Shown here: one piece after another, positions 29,967 through 38,526 of the stretch | How the letters are laid out: each line of letters opens with the position of its first letter | How positions within the stretch are numbered: the stretch's first letter is position 1 | Source: Ndongobacter massiliensis | Lineage (GTDB): Bacteria > Bacillota > Clostridia > Tissierellales > Peptoniphilaceae | Length of the DNA stretch: 64,000 bases | Reading direction: 5' to 3' | Assembly: GCF_900120375.1 (NCBI RefSeq) | Contig: NZ_LT635480.1 | Span: forward strand, 1,116,001 to 1,180,000 | Program-made: the position numbers and the translations under genes | The notes under the pieces: generated by a model | Told to the model about the DNA's origin: nothing | Seen by the model: the letters and a program-made list of their open reading frames with translations, nothing else | Databases searched by the model: none

Positions 29967-30285
29967 AGTCGCCCTGTCCAACCGCTTCAAGAAAGATTTG
30001 AAGCTTGCCCAAAGAAGAGGACTGGATCTTCGTCTGCTCAATGATGTAGTGGATTTGCTGGCTCAAGAAAAACCGCTTCCTGAGTGCAACAAGGATCACG
30101 CCTTAACCGGCAAGTATGCTGCATTTCGAGAATGTCATATCAAGCCGGACGGGTTGCTTATTTATCGCGTGGAAGAGGAGGTTCTTGCACTCATGCTCTT
30201 TCGAACAGTTCTCATGCCGATCTCTTCAATCTCTAAAGTCACTCCTCGCGGAGTGACTTTTTGTTATTCCAACGATCTCCCATAA
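29959..30285 (+). pseudogene. YafQ-type mRNA interferase, frameshifted at the catalytic C-terminus
   Basis: The first 83 codons match YafQ (RelE/ParE superfamily): NRFKKDLKLAQRRG, DHALTGKYAAFRECHIKPDGLLIYRVEEE. At codon 84 (30208) one G appears missing. Restoring it gives RTGSHADLFNL and a stop at 30234-30236, the normal YafQ ending; a terminator begins just there. As it stands the frame runs on with 25 unrelated residues and loses the His and Phe of the SHxDLF motif, which are needed for catalysis in E. coli YafQ (His87, Phe91). The toxin is therefore probably inactive, unless the base is a sequencing error. Confidence 0.85.
30235..30262 (+). terminator. Terminator of the toxin-antitoxin operon
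   Basis: AAAGTCACTCC and GGAGTGACTTT form a perfect 11-bp stem with a TCGC loop and TTTTT. It overlaps the end of the frameshifted toxin reading frame and sits exactly at the stop of the restored frame. Confidence 0.85.
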
Positions 30286-30309
30286 GTGCCATGATTCTCG
30301 AATGGCACT
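30285..30309. other. Perfect hairpin AGTGCCAT/ATGGCACT
   Basis: Eight-bp stem, nine-base loop, followed after three bases by ACTTTTT. It may be a second terminator or part of an element end. Confidence 0.4.
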
Positions 30310-30395
30310 CATGACTTTTTCGGTTTTCTTGGCATGTCCGCCTCCTTTTCGGCATGAAAAAAGCTCCTCGGGGATTTCTCCCTCCGTGGTTTATG

Positions 30396-30437
30396 AAGTG
30401 ACTATCCAATACTAAGTATCGTATCAGATAGTCACTT
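30396..30437. repeat. Long inverted repeat
   Basis: AAGTGACTATC (30396-30406) and GATAGTCACTT (30427-30437) are perfect complements around a 20-base AT-rich centre that itself holds ATAC-TAA-GTAT. It lies between the toxin-antitoxin pair and a serine-recombinase relic and could be the end of a lost mobile element. Confidence 0.5.
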
Positions 30438-30503
30438 TGTTTTAACCCCAGCCGAGATTCATATATAACCATTTTACAAAGGATACTGGAATAGTCCCAG
30501 GTT

Positions 30504-30800
30504 CGAATTCACAAGCTGGACGAGATTATCCAGCGGCTCTACGAGGACAATATCGAGGTTAAGATTTCCGATGAGCGTTTCGCCAGGATGTCCGAGAACT
30601 AACGCCGGAGATCATCCGTGAATTTGTTGAGCGTATTGAGATTTTCAAGCCGGAGCGGATAAGCGGACACAGGGTACAGAAGATGCGTATCGTATGGAAC
30701 TGCATCGGCGAGTTCATTTGCAACCACGTAAAGACGAAAAAACGGCATAGCCGGATTTCTCCAAACTATGCCGATTTTTCAGGGATTATGAAATCTCTAA
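30504..30800 (+). pseudogene. Serine recombinase (large resolvase) C-terminal relic
   Basis: One frame reads RIHKLDEIIQRLYEDN and continues to KISDERFARMSEN, then stops; immediately after, a second frame reads LTPEIIREFVERIEIFKPER and continues through KMRIVWNCIGEF. Both pieces are characteristic of the C-terminal part of large serine recombinases of conjugative transposons. The spacer normally present between these blocks is deleted and the frame shifted. The catalytic N-terminal domain is absent. This is a scar of an excised or decayed integrative element. Confidence 0.75.
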
Positions 30801-30848
30801 GTTGTACCACCTTTCGGCGGTCATAGTCTTTGTATTAAGAGTTCTGAC

Positions 30849-33014
30849 TTAGATCGTGTCTTTTCTTCTGCGGCGGGCCGTCAGTCCGAAAAGTCCCGCT
30901 GCTCCGATCATCATTATGACGATCGACATCCCGAGAGGAGAAGCATCCCCGGTCGAAGGAACGGCACTGTTGTCCTTCTGTACTGTCACGGTCGCTTCCG
31001 CGAAGATCTCTCCGTTCGCATTCGACGTTGCCCTTACCGTGAGCGTCTTTGCGTTCTCGTCTTTAGCTACCGTAAGCGTTCCGTCAGCTGCGATCGACGT
31101 TCCTTCTTTTCCGCCGATAACGCTCCACTTCACCGTCTTATCGAAGTCGCCCGTTCCTTTTACATCAGCCGTAAACTTCTGCGCCTTCCCCCGTTTTACG
31201 GTCGCATTTTTAGGTGTTACGGTTATTCCTGTTACGGTAGGCTCTACGACGGGAGCATTCTCTTTTACCGTTACCGTGGCTTCCGCCGATTTCGTCTTAT
31301 CACCCTTTGCGGTCGCTTTTACCGTAAGAGTTTTTGCCGTTTCGTTCTTTCCTACTGTGAGAAGTCCGTTTGCATCGACCGACGTTCCCGCATTACCGCC
31401 GATCACGCTCCACGTAACGGTCCTGTCAAACTCACCCTGCCCTACGACAGTGGCTGTGAACTGCTGCGTTTTGCCCGGCTCGAGAGTTACCGTTTCCGGA
31501 GTTACGGTTATTCCTGTTACGGTAGGTTCTACGACGGGAGCATTCTCTTTTACCGTTACCGTGGCTTCCGCCGATTTCGTCTTATCACCCTTTGCGGTCG
31601 CTTTTACCGTAAGCGTTTTTGCCGTTTCGTTATCTGCTACGGTAAGCTTGCCGTCGGCGTCGATCGACGTTCCTTCGTGCCCGCCTATAACGCTCCACTC
31701 TACGGTCTTATCGAAGTCTCCCGTTCCGCTGACAGTGGCTGCAAATGTCTGCGTCTTGCCCTGTTCTACGGTCGCAGTATTCGGTGTTACCGTTACACCG
31801 GTCACCGCTGTAGGTTCCTTTACGGTTACCGTGGCTTCTCCGAAGACCTTGTTGTCCGTATTGGACGTTGCCCTTACCGTGAGCGTCTTTGCCGTTTCGT
31901 TCTTTCCTACTGTGAGAAGTCCGTTTGCATCGACCGAAGTTCCTGCGCCTCCGCCGATCACGCTCCACGTAACGGTCCTGTCAAACTCACCCTGTCCTAC
32001 GACAGTGGCTGTGAACTGCTGCGTTTTGCCCTTTTCTACGGTCGCAGTTCCCGGTGTTACCGTTACGCCTGCCAGGCTCACGATATTTATTATACCGTTG
32101 AAGTGAACATATCCGTATTGTTCATCGGCAGCAAATTCAACGGAGCCCGGCTTGTTCGGGTCGATCAGCTCGAACTCGTTCCCGTTCAATCTGACGTTAA
32201 CGAAGTTTTTCAGGTGCTGCTCATCGTTAAGCAAAGTGCCGTCGTAGTCTTTTATGATGCTCGATACTTTGCCGTTCTTTGCAAATCTCGTGATAGTTTG
32301 ATTTTGTGCCTGGTGAAAATACGAGTCCTCAACGATTTCACCGGTCGTTGAGTTGATCTGTCCCACCCCGGAGAGATCGCTTATATGATTTCCCGTCAAT
32401 ATCAAGTTTTCCACATTCTTCATGTGATTGAATACGCTCGGGTCGGTGATGTCGTTATTCGATACGTCGATATTGTTGATGTTCATGTCGCTGAACACGG
32501 CGATATCTTCATCGGTAAGATGATTGCCGGAAGCGCTTAAGTACTCCCACTCCGTGCGCTTTGTCTTGAGCGGCGAAAGATCTCTTATACCCGTGTTGTT
32601 GATTTCGAGGTCAATCAAATCAAATTCCCCGTTTGTTATGAACGAGAGATCCTTGATCTTTGCTCCGCTGATGTTGAGCCTTTTTAAATTTTTAAGGCCG
32701 GACAAAGGTGACGCATCCTCTATAGGGTTCCCATAAAAATTCGCCCCATACAAATTCGTGCAATACTGCAGACCTTCGAGAGAGCGTATGCCTTGATTCA
32801 TGTAGCCGTCACCGGTATATTCTATACGCGAAAGTTCCTCAGGGGAAAGGTTGTAATCTTCCGGTTTACCGTATTGTGCATTCATCAGCTTTCGCAAAAT
32901 AGGATCTTTGATCGTATACTCCTCCGCGAAAGCCTTTTGGGGAAACAGCGTCGGCGCCATCATCACGAACGCTAGGATCACCGCAAGGATGATCGAAAAA
33001 GGTTTTCTTTTCAT
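30849..33014 (-). CDS. Cell-surface protein with leucine-rich repeats and four bacterial Ig-like repeats
   Basis: 721 residues. Signal peptide (cleavage near AFA-EEYT, residue 31); leucine-rich repeat region about 55-270 (NLKRLNISGAKIKDLSF, NINNIDVSNNDITD); four tandem Ig-like (Big_2) domains of about 85-95 residues from about 315 to 680, each with ITVTP..ATVE.GKTQ.FTA and VTWSVIGG; then VPSTGDASP, a hydrophobic helix and RRRRKDTI, a degenerate sortase sorting signal. It is presumably anchored to the cell wall and may bind host or matrix ligands, but no ligand can be inferred. AAGGAGGAG precedes the ATG. Confidence 0.85.
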   Translation of the reverse strand: MKRKPFSIILAVILAFVMMAPTLFPQKAFAEEYTIKDPILRKLMNAQYGKPEDYNLSPEELSRIEYTGDGYMNQGIRSLEGLQYCTNLYGANFYGNPIEDASPLSGLKNLKRLNISGAKIKDLSFITNGEFDLIDLEINNTGIRDLSPLKTKRTEWEYLSASGNHLTDEDIAVFSDMNINNIDVSNNDITDPSVFNHMKNVENLILTGNHISDLSGVGQINSTTGEIVEDSYFHQAQNQTITRFAKNGKVSSIIKDYDGTLLNDEQHLKNFVNVRLNGNEFELIDPNKPGSVEFAADEQYGYVHFNGIINIVSLAGVTVTPGTATVEKGKTQQFTATVVGQGEFDRTVTWSVIGGGAGTSVDANGLLTVGKNETAKTLTVRATSNTDNKVFGEATVTVKEPTAVTGVTVTPNTATVEQGKTQTFAATVSGTGDFDKTVEWSVIGGHEGTSIDADGKLTVADNETAKTLTVKATAKGDKTKSAEATVTVKENAPVVEPTVTGITVTPETVTLEPGKTQQFTATVVGQGEFDRTVTWSVIGGNAGTSVDANGLLTVGKNETAKTLTVKATAKGDKTKSAEATVTVKENAPVVEPTVTGITVTPKNATVKRGKAQKFTADVKGTGDFDKTVKWSVIGGKEGTSIAADGTLTVAKDENAKTLTVRATSNANGEIFAEATVTVQKDNSAVPSTGDASPLGMSIVIMMIGAAGLFGLTARRRRKDTI
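30960..32090. repeat. Four tandem Ig-domain coding repeats
   Basis: Four head-to-tail units of roughly 255-280 bp inside the surface-protein gene share long identical blocks (for example around 31240-31330 and 31530-31620). They can change copy number by recombination. The repeats also create a long spurious open frame on the opposite strand. Confidence 0.8.
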
Positions 33015-33113
33015 ATGCGTCTCCTCCTTGATTTATAAATAACTCCGGATAGATACCGTTCGGGAAAAAGTGTTTGTACAAGAAGACCCGAACAATTGTG
33101 GTTTGATACAATA

Positions 33114-33141
33114 ATTATATATCTCTATATAATATGCGCAA
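33114..33141 (-). promoter_or_regulatory. Promoter of the LRR/Ig surface-protein gene
   Basis: On the minus strand TTGCGC (33141-33136), 16 bp, TATAAT (33119-33114), in a very AT-rich segment about 100 bp ahead of the start codon. Confidence 0.55.
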
Positions 33142-33207
33142 CACTTTTTTCGCAGAAAACGGACATTCAAAGGGTCCTCTACAGATGTTTCTGTCTTAAT
33201 GTGTCTC

Positions 33208-33240
33208 ATAAAAAGCGGCCGCCGTGCTGTCACGGCGACC
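33208..33240 (-). terminator. Terminator of the OppA-like gene
   Basis: Minus strand: GGTCGCCGTG and CACGGCGGCC form a 10-bp stem (one G-U) followed by GCTTTTTAT, 18 bp after the stop. Confidence 0.8.
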
Positions 33241-33257
33241 ACAAGCCAAGACCCTTT

Positions 33258-35090
33258 TTACCTGCCAAAGCCGCACTCGTTATGTGTGCTGTCCGACGAC
33301 GTATAGCTCTCGAGCAGGTTCAGGGGATCGTTGTAATCCATGTTCCATTGTGAGAGGGAGACCATAAAGTCGCCTTCCTGACGTTTTTTTATGTACGTTT
33401 CAAAATTGCAGTACTCTGTTTCGCAGCTGATGCCATAGGACTCAAACTGCTCCACAACGTTCGGGAGAAAATCTTTAGCCACCTCCAAGGCGGTGAATTT
33501 CAGATGCAGCGGTGTCTCCGGCGAGAGCTTTCCCGCGTCCGTGAAACGATAGCCCAAAGATTGAAGAAGCTCTTTGGCGCGCGTAAAATCGGACTTCAGC
33601 GGGTAATAGCCCGGAGGATCCTGGATCGGATAGCGGTAGTCCTCGCTGTTCGATCGGAATTGTACCCCGTTTCCATTTCCATCCGAAACGCCCGGCGGAA
33701 TCAGCGTGGAAGAGGCTTCATCCTCCGAGCCTATTGCCGCGGCCGCGAGGGCTTTGCGGTCGATCAGGAGGCAAAGGGCTTGACGCAGCGTTTTTGCTTC
33801 CTGCGGCGTCATCTTGCCGAAGAGCTCCTGATTGTTGATATTAAAGCTGAGATAGACAACGCCCAATGCCCATGGAACGCTATGATGCTCTTCAACGGGC
33901 GGTAGCTGCGGATAGTCGCCTTGCCCCCTGAATTCGATAAAATCATATTCGCCGTCTATGTACTTTTGGTAAAAGGAGCTATCCACCGCCTCACAATGAA
34001 CAATCAGCTCATCCAGCGTGACTTCATTGGCTCGGTGATAGTTTTCGTTGCGCACCATATCGAGTAAGACGTTCGGCTCCCAGCTCTTCAGCTTAAAAGG
34101 TCCGTTGGTGACCATCGTCCCGGTCTCAGTCCACGCAAACGGATCGCCAGATTGCTGTTCAGCCGCCTCGATGACCTTCTGCGGCAGGGGGACAAAGGCG
34201 GGCATGGCCGTCAGCATGAGAAAATAGGGGCAAAACCGAACCAGCTTAACCGTCAGCGTCCGGCCGTCTTCGGAAGCTTTAATATTCAATCGATCCGGAT
34301 AGCCCTCGATTGATGAAAACAAGCTGCTATAGGGGTTTCCAATCGTTTTGTCGGCGCCTCGCTCCCAGGCATAGACAAAGTCGTTGGCGTCCAGCTTGTC
34401 GCCATTTGACCACTTGAGATCCGGTTTGAGGGTGAACGTCCATGTCAGCCCATCCTCGCTGATCTCGACATTCTCGGCCAGATCCGGCTTGAGGCAATTG
34501 TTCTCATCGATCTCACAAAGGCCTGCGAACAGGTGGAGAAGGATAGAGCGCTGGGAGAGGTCCTCCAGCAGATCCGGATCGAGGGTGCTGAACGGATGTT
34601 GCCGAACCCTGAGAATGCCGTCGGCTGTCCCGGTTGTATGCGTAAAAATCGGTCCAATAAGCGGGGGAAAATAGAAGCCATTGAGAGGCGTTTTCCAGTA
34701 GTAACCGCGTCTATTCCAGGAAAAAAACGGGCAGATGGCGCCCGTATCCATGAGGATATCCTCGGCTTTGTGCATGAGAATGACTCGTTTTTGGGGATCT
34801 TGCTCGGAACGAATCTCGTCGATCAGCTTGTCATAGATCGACCAGTCTTGAAGGGCCTCGTCGGCCGGCCCGGCTATCCTGATCGGGTCAGACGCCGTCG
34901 AACCTTGAGCGTCCTTTTGCCCGCTTTCGTTCGGCGAACCTTGAACGTCCTTTTGCCCGCTTTCGTTCGACGAACCTTGAGCGTCCTTTTGCCCGCTTTC
35001 GTTCGGCGTCTGAGCGCAGCCGAAGGGCATCAGGGGCAGAAGCATCATGCAAGCGAGCAGAAGGGCCGCCGCTTTCATCCGTATCTTCAT
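33258..35090 (-). CDS. Peptide-binding (OppA-family) lipoprotein with a circularly permuted order
   Basis: 610 residues, family 5 extracellular solute-binding protein. Lipobox MPFGC (Cys25), then three 12-residue NESGQKDxQGSx repeats (30-65). Residues about 76-152 (SIYDKLIDEIRSEQDPQKR, HKAEDILMDTGAICPF, LNGFYFPPLIGPIFT) look like the normal C-terminal end of an OppA. The usual mature N-terminus follows only at about 155 (ILRVRQHPFSTLDPDL, GLTWTFTLKPDLKWSNGD, FVYAWERG). The protein then stops at WNMDYNDPLNLLESYTSSD...CGFGR, where ordinary OppA continues into the YDKLI segment. So the last 75 residues have been moved to the front. The ATG at 35090 has AGGAGG. No permease or ATPase genes are adjacent, so it is an orphan. 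Confidence 0.8.
   Translation of the reverse strand: MKIRMKAAALLLACMMLLPLMPFGCAQTPNESGQKDAQGSSNESGQKDVQGSPNESGQKDAQGSTASDPIRIAGPADEALQDWSIYDKLIDEIRSEQDPQKRVILMHKAEDILMDTGAICPFFSWNRRGYYWKTPLNGFYFPPLIGPIFTHTTGTADGILRVRQHPFSTLDPDLLEDLSQRSILLHLFAGLCEIDENNCLKPDLAENVEISEDGLTWTFTLKPDLKWSNGDKLDANDFVYAWERGADKTIGNPYSSLFSSIEGYPDRLNIKASEDGRTLTVKLVRFCPYFLMLTAMPAFVPLPQKVIEAAEQQSGDPFAWTETGTMVTNGPFKLKSWEPNVLLDMVRNENYHRANEVTLDELIVHCEAVDSSFYQKYIDGEYDFIEFRGQGDYPQLPPVEEHHSVPWALGVVYLSFNINNQELFGKMTPQEAKTLRQALCLLIDRKALAAAAIGSEDEASSTLIPPGVSDGNGNGVQFRSNSEDYRYPIQDPPGYYPLKSDFTRAKELLQSLGYRFTDAGKLSPETPLHLKFTALEVAKDFLPNVVEQFESYGISCETEYCNFETYIKKRQEGDFMVSLSQWNMDYNDPLNLLESYTSSDSTHNECGFGR
34899..35006. repeat. Three 36-bp tandem repeats in the OppA-like linker
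   Basis: Units 34899-34934, 34935-34970 and 34971-35006 differ by only two or three bases and encode the hydrophilic spacer NESGQKDxQGSx after the lipid-anchored Cys. Copy-number slippage stays in frame. Confidence 0.95.
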
Positions 35091-35219
35091 ATGCCACCTC
35101 CTAAGCTGAGTCAATTATACCGCTTTTTTTTCCGTTTTTGCAACGAAAAGGACTTGCCTGACCGTGTCAACTTATTGTAAGCTGAACGCCAAAGTAAGCT
35201 AGACGCCTGCCACCTAATA

Positions 35220-36513
35220 GGGGGGTGCGGACAAAAAGCTGGACTCTGAGGGCTCCGAAAGGAGCAGGAAATGTATTCAAAAGAGCAACGAGAAAAAGCC
35301 CTGGCATTGTATGATAAGTGCCATTCCATCACAAAAGTCATTCAAATATTGGGGTATCCAGAGAGTCGCCAGGGCTTATATTTATGGTTCAGGGAGCGGA
35401 ATGCTGCCCCTAAGAAGAAAGCTGAACGAAGAAGAGTCAACAACTCACCGGATCACCCTCTTCATCCACCACTTGAAACAAAGGTGTACCTTCATCAACG
35501 AGTGAGATTGATTCTCTCAAGCAGCAAATGTTCGAAATGCAGCTTGAGATAGACATATTGAAAGAGACGATCAACGTCTTAAAAAAAGGCCCAGGCGTCA
35601 GCAAAGTTCCCTTGAAGAACAAGGAGAAGGCAGCAATCGCTGACGCCTTGAAAGACCGATATACGCTGCCAATACTCTTAGGAAAGCTGGAAATGGCAAA
35701 AAGCAGCTATTACTACCAGGAGAACCGTCTTAATTACATCGATAATATCAGGGATTACGGGATCAGATCAGCACGATCTATTATGATAACAGAGCTTGCT
35801 ATGGCTACAGGCGCATTTATGCTGTACTTAAAAGAATGGAATCACGGTTTCTGAAAAGATCGTGCGCCAGCTGATGCGGGAGCTGGGACTGTTCCCTAGA
35901 AGAAAACAGAAGCAAAAATACAGTTCCTATAAGGGGAAAATATCTCCTGAAATACCAAATCTTATACAGCGGGATTTTCATGCAGAATATCCGAATCAAA
36001 AGCGGCTGACAGATAGCACTGAATTCGCAATCCCTGCTGGGAAAGTATATCTTTCTCCTGTTGTTGATTGTTTTGACGGTATGCTTCCTGCTTGGACCAT
36101 AGGTACAACGCCGAATGCAGCTTTGGTCAACGAAATGTTGGATCAAGCGATTACTACTTTATCCAAGGAAGAGCATCCTCTGATCCACAGTGATCGAGGC
36201 TGCCATTATCGCTGGCCGGGGTGGATCCGGCGTATGAATCGACCTGGTCTTGAACGCTCCATGTCAAAAAAAGGATGTTCACCTGATAACTCAGCCTGTG
36301 AAGGACTGTTTGGCAGACGAAAGAACGAAATGTTTTATAACCGGAAATGGGAAGGGGTCACCCTGCCAGAATTCATGGACATTTTACATGATTATCTCGT
36401 TTGGTATAATGAAAAGCGAATCAAAGGAACACTTGGTAACATGAGTCCTTTGGAGTACAGACGTAGTCTTGGAATTGCTGTTTAGGCAGTCCGAGAAAAT
36501 GTCCGCACCCCCT
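35220..36513 (+). mobile_element. Decayed IS3-family insertion sequence
   Basis: About 1.29 kb bounded by inverted ends: left GGGGGTGCGGACA (35221-35233) plus GGACT, right complement TGTCCGCACCCCC (36500-36512) plus AGTCC with the same spacing. It encodes a HTH OrfA part and a DDE transposase. I see no clear target duplication. It lies between the OppA-like gene and the reductase gene, and may have removed the terminator of the latter. Confidence 0.85.
35271..36485 (+). pseudogene. IS3-family transposase, three frameshifts
   Basis: Four reading-frame pieces add up to one transposase: HTH part MYSKEQREKALALYDKCHS from 35271; leucine-zipper and linker SEIDSLKQQMFEMQLEIDIL (about 35490-35760); NRACYGYRRIYAVLKRM (about 35776-35830); and VRQLMRELGLFPRRK onward to 36485. 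The catalytic triad is still readable (TDSTEFAIP, HSDRGCHY, NSACEGLFG). Each junction shifts the frame by -1, as expected for single-base deletions; one is ATGG for ATGGG near 35829. Not functional unless rescued in trans. Confidence 0.85.
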
Positions 36514-36529
36514 TAGCTGACTTGCTGTA

Positions 36530-38437
36530 TTATTCCGCACCTTTATACGCTGCGGCATGTTCCCCGGCAATACGACCGAAGACCGCAAAATCCGCCACAG
36601 CGGTACCGCCCAGTCGATTGGCGCCATGCACGCCACCGGTCACTTCCCCGGCCGCAAAAAGTCCAGGAATCACAGTACCGTCCGCCTTCAGCACTTCCGT
36701 ATTGGCATTAATGCGCAGTCCGCCCATCGTGTGGTGAACACCCGGCGTGACTTTAATGGCATAAAACGGTCCTTGCGCCAACGGATTGGCAAAGCTTGTA
36801 CGACCGAAATCGGGGTCACTCTTAGCTTCCACGCAACCGTTCCAAGCTTCGAGGGTCGCTGCAAAAGCGGTCGGATCGACTTCCATTTCCTTTGCCAGCG
36901 CTTCCGGCGTTTCTCCAGTTTTCGTGAAGCCCTTTTTGATATACCCCTGAATTACGTTCGACGCGTCCGCCATCGCCTGATCGACGATGAGCCACGCGTA
37001 GCTGCCCGGTTGTGCGATTTCCGCCGCAGAAACGACATCACGTGTGCCGACCTCATCGGTAAAGCGCGCCCCATCCGCATTGACAAGAATTGCACCGTCC
37101 CCGCGCAGTCCTTCTGTAATCAGGGATGCCGTATTCGCTTCCACCGTCGGATGGATCTGGATCTGATCCATGTCCACCGTGTCGGCGCCAATCGCCGTCG
37201 CCATTTCGATACCTTGTCCCTGAATGCCCGCCGCATTGGTGGTCATGAATCCGGCAAGCTCCGGTTTGTATTTCGTGACCATTTCCAGATTTGCCCCGAA
37301 GCCGCCCGTCGTCAGAACCACACTCTTCGCGTTGACCACCACTGGATTGCCATCGCCATCCTTTCCAGAAACGCCCACGGCAGCGCCGTCTTTTGTCAGA
37401 ATGGTGTCCACTGTGGTGTTCAGCACGATATCGATGCCGCGATCTTGGCAATTCTTTTCCATCAGAGGAATCAGGTAGGAGCCCACCGAAACGACTTTTC
37501 CCTCTTCATTCGTTGGACGATGAATGCGCTTTACTGACGCGCCACCAAAACTGGAAACATTGTGCAGGGCCATGCCATTCTGGTCGAGCCAGTCGATGGC
37601 GGGCGCCGTCCCTTCGCACAGCGTCTTGACCAATTCCGGATTGTTGATTCCCTTGCCGCCTACCATCGTATCCAATTCCATTAACTCCACGGAATCAAAA
37701 TAGCCTTTCGGATCCGCTTGGTACGCCGCCCACTGCTCGGAAACCGTCTGTGCGAGCGCCGTAATCGTTTCATTGTCCGCATATTTTTCCGCCGCCGTCT
37801 TCAACACCTTTTCGACCCCGGCGGATTCGCCGAACTCATTTTCATCCTGGTAAACCGTCTTGGCGGCATTCATGCCCCCGGTGGCGCGCACAGAGTTTCC
37901 GCCGACCATTGCCTGACTTTCAACAATAATAACTTTTTTTCCAGCATCGGCAGCGGTCATTGCCGCCGTCATACCGGCACCGCCGGCACCGACGATGACG
38001 ACATCCGCTTCATAGGTGACACTCTCGCTATTTTCACTCTTTTCGGTCTTTTCCGCTTTTTTCATGTAATCGTCCGGATTCAGCCCCGCATCAGCGAGCG
38101 CCGCCTTCGCCGCTTCCACAAACGCCGTTGAAGTAATGGTCGCACCGCTTATGCTGTCGATATTGATGGTATTGCCTTCCACCACCTTCGCGGGGAACTG
38201 CTCAATGACCGGCGTGCCGATGCCCGCTGTTTCATCATCCCCCGTAGCTGTACAGTCGGTGATGACGTTGTCGGTGAGTGTGAGCGTAACGGATACATCG
38301 CCGCCCATTCCCTTTGCCGTGCCGGTGAAACTACCGGAGACGCCTTTGTCCGTTGTTGTTGCCGAGCCGCCACAAGCGGTCAGAAACAGTACACAAGCCA
38401 ATAACATCGAGGCCAATATACGCCTTCTTTTATTCAT
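36530..38437 (-). CDS. Secreted FMN/FAD-dependent reductase lipoprotein (fumarate/urocanate reductase type)
   Basis: 635 residues. Lipobox LTAC (Cys22); FMN-binding domain (about 35-115) with ISGATITST, the motif whose Thr is flavinylated by ApbE; FAD-binding/fumarate-reductase flavoprotein domain from about 140 with VVIVGAGGAGMTAAMTA, QIHPTVEANTASLITEGLRG, and GVHHTMGGLRIN...GLFAAGEVTGGVHGANRLGG. Such proteins use fumarate, urocanate or related enoates as extracytoplasmic electron acceptors; the substrate is not resolved. No haem motif CxxCH is present. AAAGGAG precedes the ATG at 38437. Confidence 0.88.
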   Translation of the reverse strand: MNKRRRILASMLLACVLFLTACGGSATTTDKGVSGSFTGTAKGMGGDVSVTLTLTDNVITDCTATGDDETAGIGTPVIEQFPAKVVEGNTINIDSISGATITSTAFVEAAKAALADAGLNPDDYMKKAEKTEKSENSESVTYEADVVIVGAGGAGMTAAMTAADAGKKVIIVESQAMVGGNSVRATGGMNAAKTVYQDENEFGESAGVEKVLKTAAEKYADNETITALAQTVSEQWAAYQADPKGYFDSVELMELDTMVGGKGINNPELVKTLCEGTAPAIDWLDQNGMALHNVSSFGGASVKRIHRPTNEEGKVVSVGSYLIPLMEKNCQDRGIDIVLNTTVDTILTKDGAAVGVSGKDGDGNPVVVNAKSVVLTTGGFGANLEMVTKYKPELAGFMTTNAAGIQGQGIEMATAIGADTVDMDQIQIHPTVEANTASLITEGLRGDGAILVNADGARFTDEVGTRDVVSAAEIAQPGSYAWLIVDQAMADASNVIQGYIKKGFTKTGETPEALAKEMEVDPTAFAATLEAWNGCVEAKSDPDFGRTSFANPLAQGPFYAIKVTPGVHHTMGGLRINANTEVLKADGTVIPGLFAAGEVTGGVHGANRLGGTAVADFAVFGRIAGEHAAAYKGAE

Positions 38438-38497
38438 CTTTTCTTCTCCTTTTGGATTTTTTCCGCAGGCCGTTTCAAAAAACACCCGAGTTGTTTG

Positions 38498-38526
38498 ATC
38501 ATATCAAATGCGGCGCAAAATCACAA
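38498..38526 (-). promoter_or_regulatory. Promoter of the FMN/FAD reductase gene
   Basis: Minus strand TTGTGA (38526-38521), 17 bp ending TGA, TATGAT (38503-38498), an extended -10. The -35 box overlaps the end of the toxin relic. Confidence 0.55.

Noticed and set aside
30239-30472. 77-codon minus-strand frame containing an MPRKPKKS-like start
   Set aside because: The phrase recalls phage HNH endonucleases, but the frame stops at once and the rest has no match I can support.
30856-32106. A 416-codon open frame on the plus strand opposite the Ig-repeat gene
   Set aside because: It mirrors the tandem repeats of the real gene, has no ribosome site and encodes a Ser/Val/Thr-rich low-information protein.
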